From NCBI RefSeq assembly GCF_021134715.1, contig NC_060027.1, positions 3,472,001-3,536,000 on the forward strand: a stretch of 64,000 nt of DNA, given 5' to 3'. The first letter of the stretch is position 1. Each line of letters starts with the position of its first letter. Below the pieces are notes generated by a model. It made no database searches and had not been told where the DNA came from. It saw nothing but the letters and a program-made list of their open reading frames with translations. The position numbers and the translations under genes are program-made. This document shows, piece by piece, positions 35,663 through 46,603 of the stretch. The stretch comes from Daphnia pulex (Eukaryota; Arthropoda; Branchiopoda; Diplostraca; Daphniidae).

Positions 35663-35930
35663 GTACCCAACAATTGACTTATTTTCTTAGGTTATCTACC
35701 AATAGTCTAGTTGTGTTAGACTGTGTCTGTGTAATAGTTTCCAAAATTAGGCCCTTCTTGCGCGCAAACAAAGTTTACTTGGACGCTTCTTTTTTCCAAC
35801 GCTAGATGGCTTTCTGATAATTTGCAGCTGTTTAATGTCAGTTTCTGTTACTTTGAACATCTCTTTAAACATGTATCGACAGTTATTTTGTTGAAATATT
35901 TAGTGATAACTGACGATTATTATTCCCCCA

Positions 35931-36317
35931 ACAAAGCTCACTTGTTAAATTTTCGATAATTGCTTTTTTTTTCTACTTCCGGTTTACTCATTTCAGTAAG
36001 TAGTTCAGTAAATATTCATCTGACGCACAAAAGAACCACATATTCCTGATCCTCGTCGAATTTGTGGTAAAGTTCATGTTTCGTTTTGTACGTTTTCGTA
36101 CTTCCGGTTTTGAAAATTTTCCTGAACTATAGTTCAGGAAAATTCTCGATTTTGGCCAAATTTTGGATTTCGTTTAAATCACACCCAATCGACCCCAAAT
36201 TTCATGGAGATCACGAATATGTGGTTTAATTTGACGACAGCTCAATGGTTGAGGCGCTGTGGCTACTTCCGGTTTACTTCCGGAATTTTTTTTAAAGACT
36301 AGCAAGTGAGCTTTGTT
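35931..36317. mobile_element. MITE with ACAAAGCTCACTTG ends, right arm
   Basis: Mirror copy of 31147-31533, with the same ends, the same internal palindrome and the same ACCGGAAGTA motifs; nearly identical by eye. Confidence 0.65.
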
Positions 36318-36579
36318 ATGTGTACAGTTTTCAATATTGTTAGCTATATTTTAAGCAATTTAAAGCGCGCCTTTAAAGTTTTGAGCCAAAAATAACAGAT
36401 CGATGTACCTACATGTATTATGTAACTTTTTATTGGCATGTCACTTAAATAAGAATTTTTTCTCTTTCTTCAGATGATGCAGAGGAGACGTCGAGAAGAT
36501 TGACACCAAAACATCGCCGGTATCTCCAAAGTGTCAGCGCGGATCATTATTTGTTGTTGGTAATATGTGTTAGTGTTAG

Positions 36580-36894
36580 TTAACCTGTTGGTTGCCACGC
36601 CTTTGTTCTCCCCTGCTCCTTAGCACGGGCTGCGTGCGCTGTTCGGCCTCGTGGTTTTCATGCCGAGGGGTCGGAAAGTCGCACCAGCCCAAAACTTGCC
36701 GCAAGGCGCCTGTTAGGCAATGCACCATACCTAGTTCCCCTTTGTCGATGCGGTGATGGATTCTTCTGTCACCGCGTCAGCCCGGACTTGTCAGCAATGG
36801 CAAGTTCCACCTTGGCCATAGATCCTTCAGACGTGGCGCGTAGAGTAGTAGAGAGCAACCTACGGGTTGTATGGCGTGGCAGCCAACGGGTTAA
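36580..36894. mobile_element. piggyBac-type MITE, right arm
   Basis: Mirror copy of 30569-30883, with TTAA at 36580-36583 and 36891-36894. The 67-codon frame starting inside it (36788-36991) extends beyond the element and is read as chance. Confidence 0.8.
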
Positions 36895-37440
36895 CTTGTA
36901 TGTATGTGATTGTAAAATGTGGTGGAATTGTGGGTGGAGGTGGGACAATAAAGCAATTCCTTTTAATGTTTTTGTTTGCTATGTTTCATAACTTGTAATA
37001 AAAAAATGTTTAGTTTACGACTTTGTGTATTTTTTACAACTTTCAAGTTTTACATAAGTTATATGCAAGCAACTGATAAACTCCACATTCTTCAAATAAA
37101 CTTCTATGATAAACCACACACTATTTACAGCTCTTTTGTTACGCCAACTTACGTTAAAAAGAATAGTAACACTTACGTAGAAAGAACTGTAAACATCAAA
37201 CAATTTTAGTAAACACCACACAGTACGTCTCTTTCGTAATTTACCCTGTAAATGAAGTTCGTCCAAACACTAGAATATGTCGCAATGCGGAGCGACTAGA
37301 GTAATAGTCACCTCCAACATGCGAAATAGGAAAGACCCAACCAAAATAAGAAAACGTCGCAATGTCTTAAGGCTTTTAGGTGACAAGAGAAGTCGTACAC
37401 AATGATTACCCAGGTTTTAAAAAAATTATTTCCCTATTAA

Positions 37441-38310
37441 AGATCAACAATTCCCAGTGACAAGTAACTATTAAGATATGACCGACAAATCTGAACATAG
37501 TTATAATATTTAGGAGCGTCCCTGTAGTAAGTTGGAGAAGCGTGAGGTGTGGTGTAATATTCAGGTACCTTAGTGGTGTAGTATCTCGGGATAGAGTAAT
37601 ACTTCGGAGCATTGGTGTAGTTGGTCGGAGCAGCGAAAGTAGTGTTATAATACTCAGGTGCCTTGGTAGTGTAGTACATAGGGACCTCGGTGTAGCGAAG
37701 GTTGTGGTGTAGTAAACTGAATCCTAGGTGTAGTATTCCGATTCAACGTAGTACGAAGGAGCAGCCGCTGTGTAGTAAGTTGGGGCTGCGTAGTACTTGG
37801 CCGCCTCAGTTGTAGTTGTGTAGCTTAGGGCAAAGTAATACTTCGGGGCTTCGGTGTAGAGGCTCGGGGAAGCACAAGTTGTGGTGTAATACTCTGGAGC
37901 CTTGTTGGTGTAGTACTTGGGCGGCTCGGTGTAGTATTCAGCCGCTTTGGTGGTGTATAAGTTGGAGCCTCGGTGTAGTAGCTAGGAACTAGGTAATACT
38001 TGGGAGCCTCGGTGCAGCAATCTGGGGCAACATACGTGTAATACTCCGGTGACTTGGTGGTTTTAGTACTTTGGAGCCTCGGTGTAGTACGTTTGATGGT
38101 GTAACTCGGGGCAGCATCAGCTGTGGTATAATACTCTGGAGCCTTGGTGGTGTAGGAATTGTGTGCCTCAGTGTAGTAACCGGTTTTTGCGAATGTTGTT
38201 GTTGTGTAGTAAGGCGGCGGTGTGGTGCTTTGGTATCCGCTATACCCAGGAGACATCGCTACACCAGTGATCGACCCAGCCTTCAACGATACGGCAAACG
38301 GCAACATCAC
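37441..38310 (-). pseudogene. Decayed tyrosine-rich repeat protein gene, right arm
   Basis: Mirror copy of 29153-30024 with the same frame breaks and the same stops, pointing toward the centre. Because both copies share the disruptions, the gene was already broken before duplication or was homogenised by gene conversion afterwards. Confidence 0.6.
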
Positions 38311-38352
38311 GACATCACATCAACTATGCGGTAAATAATTTAAAATTAATAT

Positions 38353-39120
38353 TCAATATGGTACACAAACAGATAAAAAACAATAATTTATAAAAACTCC
38401 GTGAAACAGAATATTTACCCGATTGCGTACTGATAATACGACGAAGAATGCACTTGGCAACAGTGCACTGCAGTTTTTCATCCATGTTTCTTTGCCAGTA
38501 TTGTTCTCTCCCGCCAATCGCCCTGATACAACAGCATGGTGATCATGTTCCATACAACAGCGACCCAATTTGATATCACAAAAGAACGCAACATCTCCAA
38601 CCTAATAAAAAATAAAGTCCAAACCCAATAATTAGAATCTAATTTAACAAGAACTTCATATACTATCTAAAAACAACATTAGAGCAGTCAATGTTGGTCA
38701 AGTTTTAATCACAATAGTTCAATTAATATGAAATAAAATGTTCAAGGATTCTTACCAAACAAACGTTCGATCATGCTTCAAGCTTGGTATTGACTCGATA
38801 ACCACCAAAATCTCCTCTCCTCTATTTTCAAACCAAAAGCAACAGCCAAATCCGTGTTTGCATCCCAACCGACAGCAGCGACGACATGGTCAGTTTAAAT
38901 CTGCTGAAATAATTTTTAGATTTTAATTAACATCGCTAAAACATGTACAGAAATAACTGTTTACCTTTTAACCATTGTTTAAGGTCAATGCGACCTTGTA
39001 GTCTTCCAAAACTGCACCTTCCACATTAGCTTTGAGCAAAACATTAACAATTTCCGCTTTCACCTTCTCGGTTTTCCATTGGCTCAAAGCGGTCGGAGAA
39101 GAGAAGAAAATAAAAAAAAA
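38353..39120 (-). pseudogene. Unrecognised exon relics, right arm
   Basis: The better-preserved copy of the relics at 28370-29130. Reads TALSQWKTEKVKAEIVNVLL, with KANVEGAVLEDYKVALTLNN following it to a stop (39091-38968), then after a TTTCAG acceptor DHVVAAVGWDANTDLAVAFG (about 38770-38900), and [20 protein letters not shown] (about 38440-38568). The third stretch has 12-18 bases absent from the left copy. No family recognised. Confidence 0.3.
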
Positions 39121-39758
39121 AAAAAAAGATGAAAAAAGGTAAATTATTAATATAGAAAAATACAAATCAAAGCTTCTCATTAAACGGTTGAATAAAATCA
39201 ATAAAATAAGAAATTAGACGCAATTGCTAAAGCTCGATAGACTGTCAGAGTTCGTCCGCTACGTTCACAACGAATAACTCAAAAATATACTTAGATGATC
39301 CTTAGTAATCATCCAGGAGAAGGGGGGGGGGAATCGTATTTCCACAACTAATATTTAGGAGTATCTAAAACGCAAATCAATTGATTGATTGACATTACCT
39401 GAACTCTAGGGCTATGGATTTTGTAACCGCAAATCAACAATGAGATCCTACTAGCAGCTTTTTAACATTAATGAATAACATTTACAGGAGCTACCCTTAC
39501 CCTGTCTTTTACATTGACATGTCTACCATCTTGAATAGTTGATTACCGCCGGAACCTATCGTGTCGTTTGATGCTGCATGAACAAAATGGAAAAAATTCC
39601 ACCCTGTTACATGACCAACGCGTTTCTGCCACAATAAAGTATGCGCAAGTAAAACAATGTTTTGACACTCGCTTTGTTTTCGTTGCTAATCAGCGAAATG
39701 GGTTGAAATTTGGGTTTTGCTCTTCACACCGAATGTAGACGGAAAGGACTCGGCTCGG

Positions 39759-39768
39759 ATATATAAAG
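39759..39768 (+). promoter_or_regulatory. TATA-type promoter facing out of the right arm
   Basis: ATATATAAAG lies about 52 bases upstream of ATG 39821 and is conserved with the left-arm copy. Confidence 0.5.
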
Positions 39769-39820
39769 GATCGTTGGCTCCAAACAAATTCAAATTATTT
39801 CCTGCGAAAGCAAAAGCTTC

Positions 39821-39976
39821 ATGTCGTACCTAGCATTACCTTTTTTTATTATTTTTTTCATTTGGTTTAGCGTTTCGTTCAGTGACTCCTTGTCACCAAA
39901 ACCCCTCAATTGGCAACACCTCCGCGTCATCTGGGTAATACAAACAATTGAATTTGTAGCTTTAGAAATTTGACTA
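39821..39976 (+). pseudogene. Truncated secreted-protein start, right palindrome edge
   Basis: Opens MSYLALPFFIIFFIWFSVSF, a hydrophobic N-terminus, and runs about 50 codons, crossing the arm boundary at 39929. One extra T relative to the left copy changes the frame after codon 7. Not recognised. Confidence 0.3.
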
Positions 39977-40012
39977 ACGTGTAATTACGTACCCTCGTTT
40001 AAGCCCCGATGG

Positions 40013-40357
40013 ATGGCAACCCTAAAGGATTCAGGATTGTCCGGACTGCTCAAAGGAGGCATTGTTCTAGATTTAAATTCTTATTTTAACAGACCATCCG
40101 GTTCAAACTGCAGCCAGTCAAGCAAGGGAAGACACTGCCCGACTGACTCGACCAGGGAGATTACTCGGCCATGGTTAAGAGAAACCGAAAAAAGAGCGAA
40201 GAGAGCTGAGGAGCAGTTATTACGAGAGCGATTAATCTTAGTAGGCTTCCGGCTTGGACTCATGACCCTCCAACAGATTTCATCGAATCATGCGCCTTGC
40301 AAGTCCCCGTTCGACCAAACATCTCCCTTCCTCCTGGTTGTCGCAGCGAGTGAGTGA
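40013..40357 (+). CDS. Hypothetical protein with charged helical stretch
   Basis: An uninterrupted 114-codon frame with an ATG start just outside the palindrome. The middle (RPWLRETEKRAKRAEEQLLR) is strongly charged and likely helical or coiled coil. No domain is recognised, no introns are needed, and no promoter was identified. It could equally be an exon of a larger gene or part of an old element. Confidence 0.3.
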   Translation: MATLKDSGLSGLLKGGIVLDLNSYFNRPSGSNCSQSSKGRHCPTDSTREITRPWLRETEKRAKRAEEQLLRERLILVGFRLGLMTLQQISSNHAPCKSPFDQTSPFLLVVAASE

Positions 40358-40399
40358 CCACCGGCGGGCGTTGGTTAGTGGTTATTTAGGGAAACGGGG

Positions 40400-43300
40400 C
40401 CACTGAAGAAGGGAGCCCAGATTATGCACTTGTAATTTATCTACATAATTTATTGATCAATCTTGAATTTCAGCAACGTCTTCTTAGTTTCACCGGTGGA
40501 TCAAGTCTAAGCAACGGCGGCAAACGAATCAACTGAAATGAAAACGGAGAAGGAGATATTAACTAAATCAGTAATTAAATGCGACTGAACATCAAGCATT
40601 ACCTCAGCGGCGGTACAGCTAGCAAGAGAAGCGACATATCGACAAAATGCTGCCTATTAAAAAAAGCCCGACAGCCATCAGGGAACTTCGACAATTTTAC
40701 ACAACAGTTCAACACTGCATGGCCACCAACATAGGCAAATGACACATTTAAGTGTGATGTTTAACTGCAAGTCTGCACAAACTCCATTTCAACCCATCTC
40801 CCAACTGGAAAATGGCTGCAAAATCCCTGCACACCAAACAGCAACACCAAATATAGCTCAAACAAATGGCAGTGGAAAACTACAAAGTACAAAGAAATAA
40901 ACATTAATAAACCAATAACATTTTGAAATGTGAAAAAAGATACAAAAAATAATATTAAGCAAAACCAAAAATGCAAGTGAAGTTTAACTTAGCTTACAAT
41001 TGTAAAATAAATGGTTCAAACGGTAATGATTGTTCAAACGGTAAAAAGTTGTTAAGGTAATGATTTTTCTTCAAATTTACACTATAAATTATAGAAAAAG
41101 AAATTATGAAGATGGCCAAAAATCATCACATCATGAAGATTTCATTTCACATTTTTGAGAATGAAGGGAATTTCTGTTCTGTTAGAGCAACAAAAATTTC
41201 CGACTCATAACAAACTGACACCTAAGTTTCAACAAAAGCTGTCTTATTTGGAAGCACAAAATAAGATGTCACTTGTCTTCAACATCAAGAAAAATAATGC
41301 TAACCTACTTGAATTATCTTACAAGTGCATTACCACCATTTCAGATTTTCTTTTTTCATCACATTTTTTTTGTGCAATGCAGTTGAGACCCTCTCAAAGA
41401 CGCATCTTCATGACACGACAACGATCACGTGGAGAAAGGCAAGATCTTCCGACATGCTCTGAAAACAAAAATGATAATAGTATTAAGAAAATGGACTATC
41501 CGAAAAGTCAAAACTCTCACGATTCACTTACTTGCTTTAGAATTGTTAACTTTCGAATTGCATGGAAGATACCTCATTGTTTCTAAATGTAAAACCGAAA
41601 AACACCGTCAGCAACACATTTCCGTCCACTATCTAAAAGCAAATATGGCAGAATTTCGTCAGTGACTCACAAACAGACTCTCCGAGTCTCCGCCACCTTG
41701 TGGACACAATTTTACATACCTAGTGACAAGTTAACAAATTTATTAAATTCTTAACATAAAGGAACCCTGAATGGTCCATAGTTAAATTATCAATACCAGC
41801 ACAACAGTCTGCATGCAACAGCTCACCACACCGTTCACCAGCTGGCTGCACCAAATCCATGTGCACATTGGACTACAACGAAGAGGCTCAGAAGTTGAGG
41901 GGCTACTAATCCTACTTGGAAAAAAAAATCAATACTATCAGAAAGCAAAGTACATGACAAAATGACAGAAGCATAGTTAAACTAAGCAATCTCTAATTAC
42001 TTTTACATATATTACACAGGACGGTCACATTTGGCAAGCTTTAAAACAGTCTAAACTGAAATTTCAACAAATATAAAGCAAACAGCTTGTCATCAACAAA
42101 GTAAATAATGTATAGCCTTACTTTAGTAAAGGTTGACTTGATTATTTCATATTGTTCTGAAGTGTTTCAGCATGTGACAAAAGCTACAACCAGTACAGGT
42201 TGCCAGCCTGTAAGAGAAACACCTTTCACCAGCTGGCTGCAACAAATCCATGTGCACATTGGACTGAAATGAATAAGCACAGACTTCACCAGGCTGTTTA
42301 CGGAAAAATGAAGATTCAATAAATAACTAAATATGTAACCTTATGGTTTAACAGTTGACCAACATAATTACTTTTACCGTACTGTTCTGAATCTCTTCAT
42401 CAAACGAAATGTGCAGCAAGAGACAACATTTTGGGAAAATTACAGCAGTTTCAGGCCACATGGTCAAATGGAATTACCAAGTATAAATTGTAGGCTATGT
42501 GCCTATGTTATGTCGCTGCTTGTCAACAAACCTACAATAGATCGTGTTTTCGGAAGTAACAGTTTAATCAAATTATTGAAAACCTGAAATTCCACATAGA
42601 CTTTCAAAACGAGAAACGACTGATTTAAGCGGATTTAAGTTTAAGGCCCTAGGCCCCTAGCCCTACACAACCATGCCAAAATCACAATCCCATAAAAAAT
42701 AATTAAAAGATAATCTAAGCATAATTTAAACGAAATTTGTCTACACCAGCAAGTTGTTAAATTACAATTTCTTTCAAATCAACATAAACGAAATACAAAC
42801 ACTCGTAGAAGAAAATAAAACGAATTTACCAAAACGCGGTCATCTGTCACGCAAGTTTTTCACTCTGGAAGCCATTTTGGGAGATGCAGCATTGCCACGA
42901 GACGCATGAAATAATAAATTTGCAATTTTTTTTATTTGGCGGTGTGGCAATGTGGTGTGGCGGAATTTGTTAATGATTTCGAATGTTCATAGCATATAAA
43001 AATAGGAAAACGTCCGTCTCTGAAAAGAATGTTGCTGAAAGCAATTAAGTTTAAAAAATTTAAGTATAATTAGTTAATTACATTAGGATAAGAAAGAATG
43101 CAAAGATTTGCAGGTATTCTTCAAGACCGGCAGTCCCAGAGTCATAGGCTACTTAACTCTTCCAAGTACGGAAACCCATCCACTGCAATTGTATCAAAAA
43201 GTTGTCAAATAAAACAGAATATTTACGGAAAATTGGAGACTTGAATATCCACGATGCAAACTTTGCGCTCCCTTAAGGAAATTCAATTTGCAACAAGGTT

Positions 43301-43700
43301 AAATTACCAAGTAGAAACTTACACATAACATGTATTTCAGGTATCCAAATAACAGCGACAACGGCTCAATGTTAGTCGGTTTGGCAAGTAACTAAGTAAC
43401 ATTGTGGCAGGATTCACATGGAATTCTATGATTTGTTGTTATTTGTAGGCGTAAGCCTTCAATTAGGAAGGAGAATTGACAGGATTAAAACAGCATCAAA
43501 CTTGAACACATCTACCTGAGACATTTTTTGCTGTAATAGTTATTTTCAGTTGGTACTGAAACCTTCTGTCTTGATAAAAAAATTGGTAGTAAGAGGTGGG
43601 ACAAATAAAATACAATTCCCATTATACTTTATTGAATAGAATTTCCATTTAAAAAGTTTACCTAATAAGAAAGATCTGAAAACAGATGGTTACTTACATT
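40400..43700. other. AT-rich DNA with degenerate copies of the CxxC gene
   Basis: Mostly A/T-rich, with no CT/GA microsatellites. The minus strand at 42165-42470 matches 27030-27345 over long stretches (for example GTGGCCTGAAACT, TCTCTTGCTGCAC and TTGTTGCAGCCAGC). A shorter second copy lies at 41815-41890. Compared with the plus-strand gene both copies have small indels that break the frame. Other open frames (41155-41665) have no recognisable content. Confidence 0.5.
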
Positions 43701-43725
43701 CAGTTATTCTCGTTATTTCTTTTAG

Positions 43726-44160
43726 AAATGATCTTGTACAAACAGCATACACACAGTCCAATGCTAACAGTTAGGAGGCAATGTTTCATTGGTTATTCAA
43801 TGGATGAAAATTGCGGAAAATTGACATTCCCCAATTGAGTTAATAGACCATAAAACACACTTTAACTAATCCCGATAAATTTGAGCACAAAAACCTACTT
43901 TTATCCAAGATGTTTTCGTATGTACAGCTGCAGTTCCAAAACAGAAAGAACACAGCACATTTTTCTTTGAAACAGAAGAATTTTCTGTCCTCTCTACTTC
44001 CCACACTTCCGTGTCATAAAAAAATTCAAGGAATTTTAGCTTAAATGAACACAAATGATCTTGCACAAACAGCGAACAGACAGTTAGAAGTCAATAATAC
44101 TTCATGGGTAATTCAATTGAAGGTAAATTGACATTCCACAATTGAGTTAGTAGCGAATGC
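43726..44160. repeat. Diverged direct repeat, spacing about 324 bases
   Basis: AATGATCTTGTACAAACAGC near 43726 recurs as AATGATCTTGCACAAACAGC near 44050, and both are followed by AAATTGACATTCC and CAATTGAGTTA at similar distances. The pair is diverged by substitutions and indels. Confidence 0.6.
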
Positions 44161-44282
44161 TACGTTTCACAGGATTCCAACTTCGCACAAGGATTCAAAA
44201 TCATTGACGATTCTAGGGTTTCAAGAGAAATACGATGGGAATTCCGTAATACAAACTCTTCTGTATTTAATCTATTTACCTG

Positions 44283-44446
44283 AATTTTCCCACTTTTATC
44301 GGACTTCCAGAACAGTAGGATCCATGAAAATATCCCCAATAAGATCACAGTAATAAGATTCCCTGGGAAAGTCCAAGAGGATTTGTAAGTGACGACTTGC
44401 ATGCGGACGTCGACGTCCAAATCGGCCAGGAAGGAACAACAGATTT
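44283..44446 (-). CDS. Possible exon of a single-pass membrane protein
   Basis: Between a CATTAACCAG acceptor and a CAG|GTAAAT donor the frame reads PKICCSFLADLDVDVRMQVV and then NLITVILLGIFSWILLFWKS, a clear transmembrane helix. A further minus-strand open stretch (43866-44066) may belong to the same unit, with AATAAA near 43634. No family recognised and no start found. Confidence 0.25.
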
Positions 44447-44982
44447 TGGGCTGGTTAATGTTTCCTCATTTCTCAAAGTGTTAATTTAAAAAATCGAAAT
44501 TATTCAAGGAATTTCACAAAATGTGCTAAATAAATTAAACTTAAAATCCAAAAAGTGATCGATCAATTGGAAGGGCTTGTGTGTAGCTTGAATCTTGATG
44601 TAGCTTCAATTCGGCAGCTATCTTTTCTCGCGTCAAAATACGTTTCTAGGTCACGAAACAATCACAACTGTTTTTTCAACTCCTAAACAGAAAAGAAATC
44701 AAATTTTAATAGAAAATTACGACAAAATAGAAATCTGTGTTGGAAAAAAATATTTTGCATGTGCAAAGTTTTGAACCACTGACATGATTGTGAGGTGAAG
44801 ACGTATCTCGCATTTGGCGTCTTTTATTCAAAACAAAAGAAATTATTGAAAATATTAACAAAACGTTATCGGATGGGTCTGTTGAGGAATAGTCTGCATG
44901 CAACGGTTCAGGCTTTGATGAGGACCTATAACCCCTAACCTATACCTTAACCTAACACCCTATCCTAAACTAACAGCAGCAG

Positions 44983-45095
44983 CCGACCTCTCCCAAAGCC
45001 GTGACCGTGAGTTCCGAACCAGTATCTGCCACCCTGGCGACCAGATCCGACAACGTAGGCGCCGACGCCTTAACCATTAGGCTATCGGCGCCCAA
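44983..45095 (-). mobile_element. tRNA-derived SINE-like sequence, copy 1
   Basis: On the minus strand an A-box-like TAGCCTAATGGTTAAGGCGT (45066-45085) is followed about 45 bases later by a B-box-like GGTTCGGAACTC (45009-45020), the spacing of a tRNA-type Pol III promoter. The 3' half does not fold back to an acceptor stem with the start, so it is not a functional tRNA gene. Confidence 0.6.
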
Positions 45096-45654
45096 AGTTA
45101 TCTTATTTTTGAAGCTAGTATTTTTAAAAACTTTATCTCAATCATACTATTTTCCTAAGCCTTCATTTAAAAAATCGTAATTATTCAACGAATTTAAAAA
45201 ATGCGCTAAATAAATTAAACTTGAAATTATGACGAACTTGATTAATTAATTGGAATTGTGCTATTGTGCGATTATGGCTATTGTGTAGCTTCAGCAACTA
45301 TCTTCTCTCGCACCAAAAATGAGTTTCTACGTTACGAAACAATTACAACAACGTTTTTCGACTCTTAAACAGGAAAGAAATCTAAAATAAATAGCAAAAT
45401 AGAAATCTAGGTTGGAATTTTTTTTGCATATTTAAAGTTTTGAACAGCTGACTTTGATTGTGATGTGACGACGTATCCCGCATTTGTCATCTTTTATTCA
45501 AAACAAAAAAAACATTGTTATAAATTCTAACAAAACGTTATCGGATTGGGTCTGAGGAACAATCTGCATACAACGGATCGGGTTTCTTATGCCGAAGGTT
45601 GCCAAGTAGCAGCTCCAACCCACTTTTAACTTTCAACCCCCCCTGAAGCCTTCG

Positions 45655-45760
45655 CACCGTGAGTTCCAACCAGTAACAGCCACCCTGGCGACCAGATCCT
45701 GATAAACGCCGACGCCGATGCCTTATCCACTAACCCATCGGCGTCTGTAAGTATCTAATT
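45655..45760 (-). mobile_element. tRNA-derived SINE-like sequence, copy 2
   Basis: Second copy of the tRNA-like head. The A box region reads GATGGGTTAGTGGATAAGGC and the B box GGTTGGAACTC, a weaker match that has lost the central TTCG. Likely older or inactive. Confidence 0.55.
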
Positions 45761-46292
45761 TTTTAAGCTAGTGTTTTTTATCAATTTTATCTCATTTACA
45801 CTAAAACAATTCCTTTCAACTTAGTTCTTTTACAAATTTTATAATTGAAAATACTTTGACTATCTAAATCAGATACCTAATATGAAAATACAATATAAGA
45901 AAGTCTATTTGTTAGTTTTCGACATCGCAGAATAACATAGATCTAACCGAGTCACTCTGAACCTTTTTTTTTGGAGGGGTCAATTCCAATATGAAACACC
46001 ATTCCATTTTCTGGGAAACTGCTGATTGCATTCAAAGCTATAAGCACCGTGAATCACATGATGGATCAAGTTACTTAAATTTGGGTCTTAATTGTGGGAA
46101 AAAGGAGGAAGGACCAGAAAAAGACAACAAACGTGAATTATTTTCGAACTTAATCCAAAACTCCATCAAAACTACCTCTCAACCAGTAAATGCTTAGTGA
46201 GGGCTTGGTTAGCTTTAAAATATACCCGATTTAGAAGCAAATACTACAATTCCGTTCTTAGTGCAGAACACGCGACGCATACCCGCGAAAAA

Positions 46293-46393
46293 ATGTCCGC
46301 ATTTTTCTTCTTGTTCCATTTACCATTCGTATTAACTCTTCTGCTAATCGAAGGTCAAAATCGGAAACCAGAGATGGAGAGCCATTTGGAGTG
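46293..46393 (+). CDS. Possible signal-peptide first exon
   Basis: ATG opens MSAFFFLFHLPFVLTLLLIE, a strong signal peptide, and the exon could end at GAGTG|GTGAGA. No partner exon is identified between here and the divergent exon at 46604, so support is limited to the hydrophobic leader and the donor. Confidence 0.2.
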
Positions 46394-46603
46394 GTGAGAA
46401 CAGGATGATGGACTTAAAGATACCAGTCAGGATTCGATGCATTTATCCGTTGAATGCAAACACAATGAGAAAAGGGTTTCAAAACAGAGCTCTTACAACG
46501 AGCGACGTTCAAATATGCTGCATGCAAGGATTCTTGGAATCGGCATAGTTAATAGTTAAACAATTTGCTGGTGTTTTTATGATTCGATTTGATTGGGACT
46601 TAC

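Larger units (their letters stand above)
27544..39929. repeat. 12.4-kb nested palindrome (large inverted repeat)
   Basis: The left arm (27544 to about 32519) and right arm (about 34646 to 39929) are inverted copies. Matching landmarks have near-constant sums: ATG 27651/39821, tyrosine-rich frame 29153/38310, piggyBac-type MITE 30569/36894, second MITE 31147/36317, all giving a symmetry centre near 33732-33736. Homology begins abruptly: TGACGCGG at 27544 pairs with CCGCGTCA ending at 39929, and the next bases do not match. The arms differ by scattered substitutions and small indels (for example a 14-15-base insertion near 28450 in the left arm), so this is not a fold-back sequencing artefact of one strand. 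The middle 2.1 kb is a different inverted structure. No target duplication was seen at the outer edges. Confidence 0.93.
44460..45770 (-). repeat. Tandem pair of a ~680-base unit containing a SINE-like head
   Basis: The text from TTTAAAAAATCG near 44484 is repeated near 45167 with the same order of landmarks: TTATTCAA, TGCGCTAAATAAATTAAACTT, AGCTATCTT, TTTATTCAAAACAAAA and AACAAAACGTTATCGG. Each unit ends in a tRNA-like segment (44983-45095 and 45655-45760). The copies are diverged, so this is either an old tandem duplication or two insertions of one retroelement. Confidence 0.6.

Noticed and set aside
27544-39929. Reading the palindrome as two working copies of a multigene locus
   Set aside because: All long frames in the arms carry stops or shifts; only promoters and short exon-like pieces look intact.
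44983-45095. Functional tRNA gene
   Set aside because: A and B boxes are present, but no acceptor stem pairs and no anticodon arm could be placed; it fits a SINE head better.
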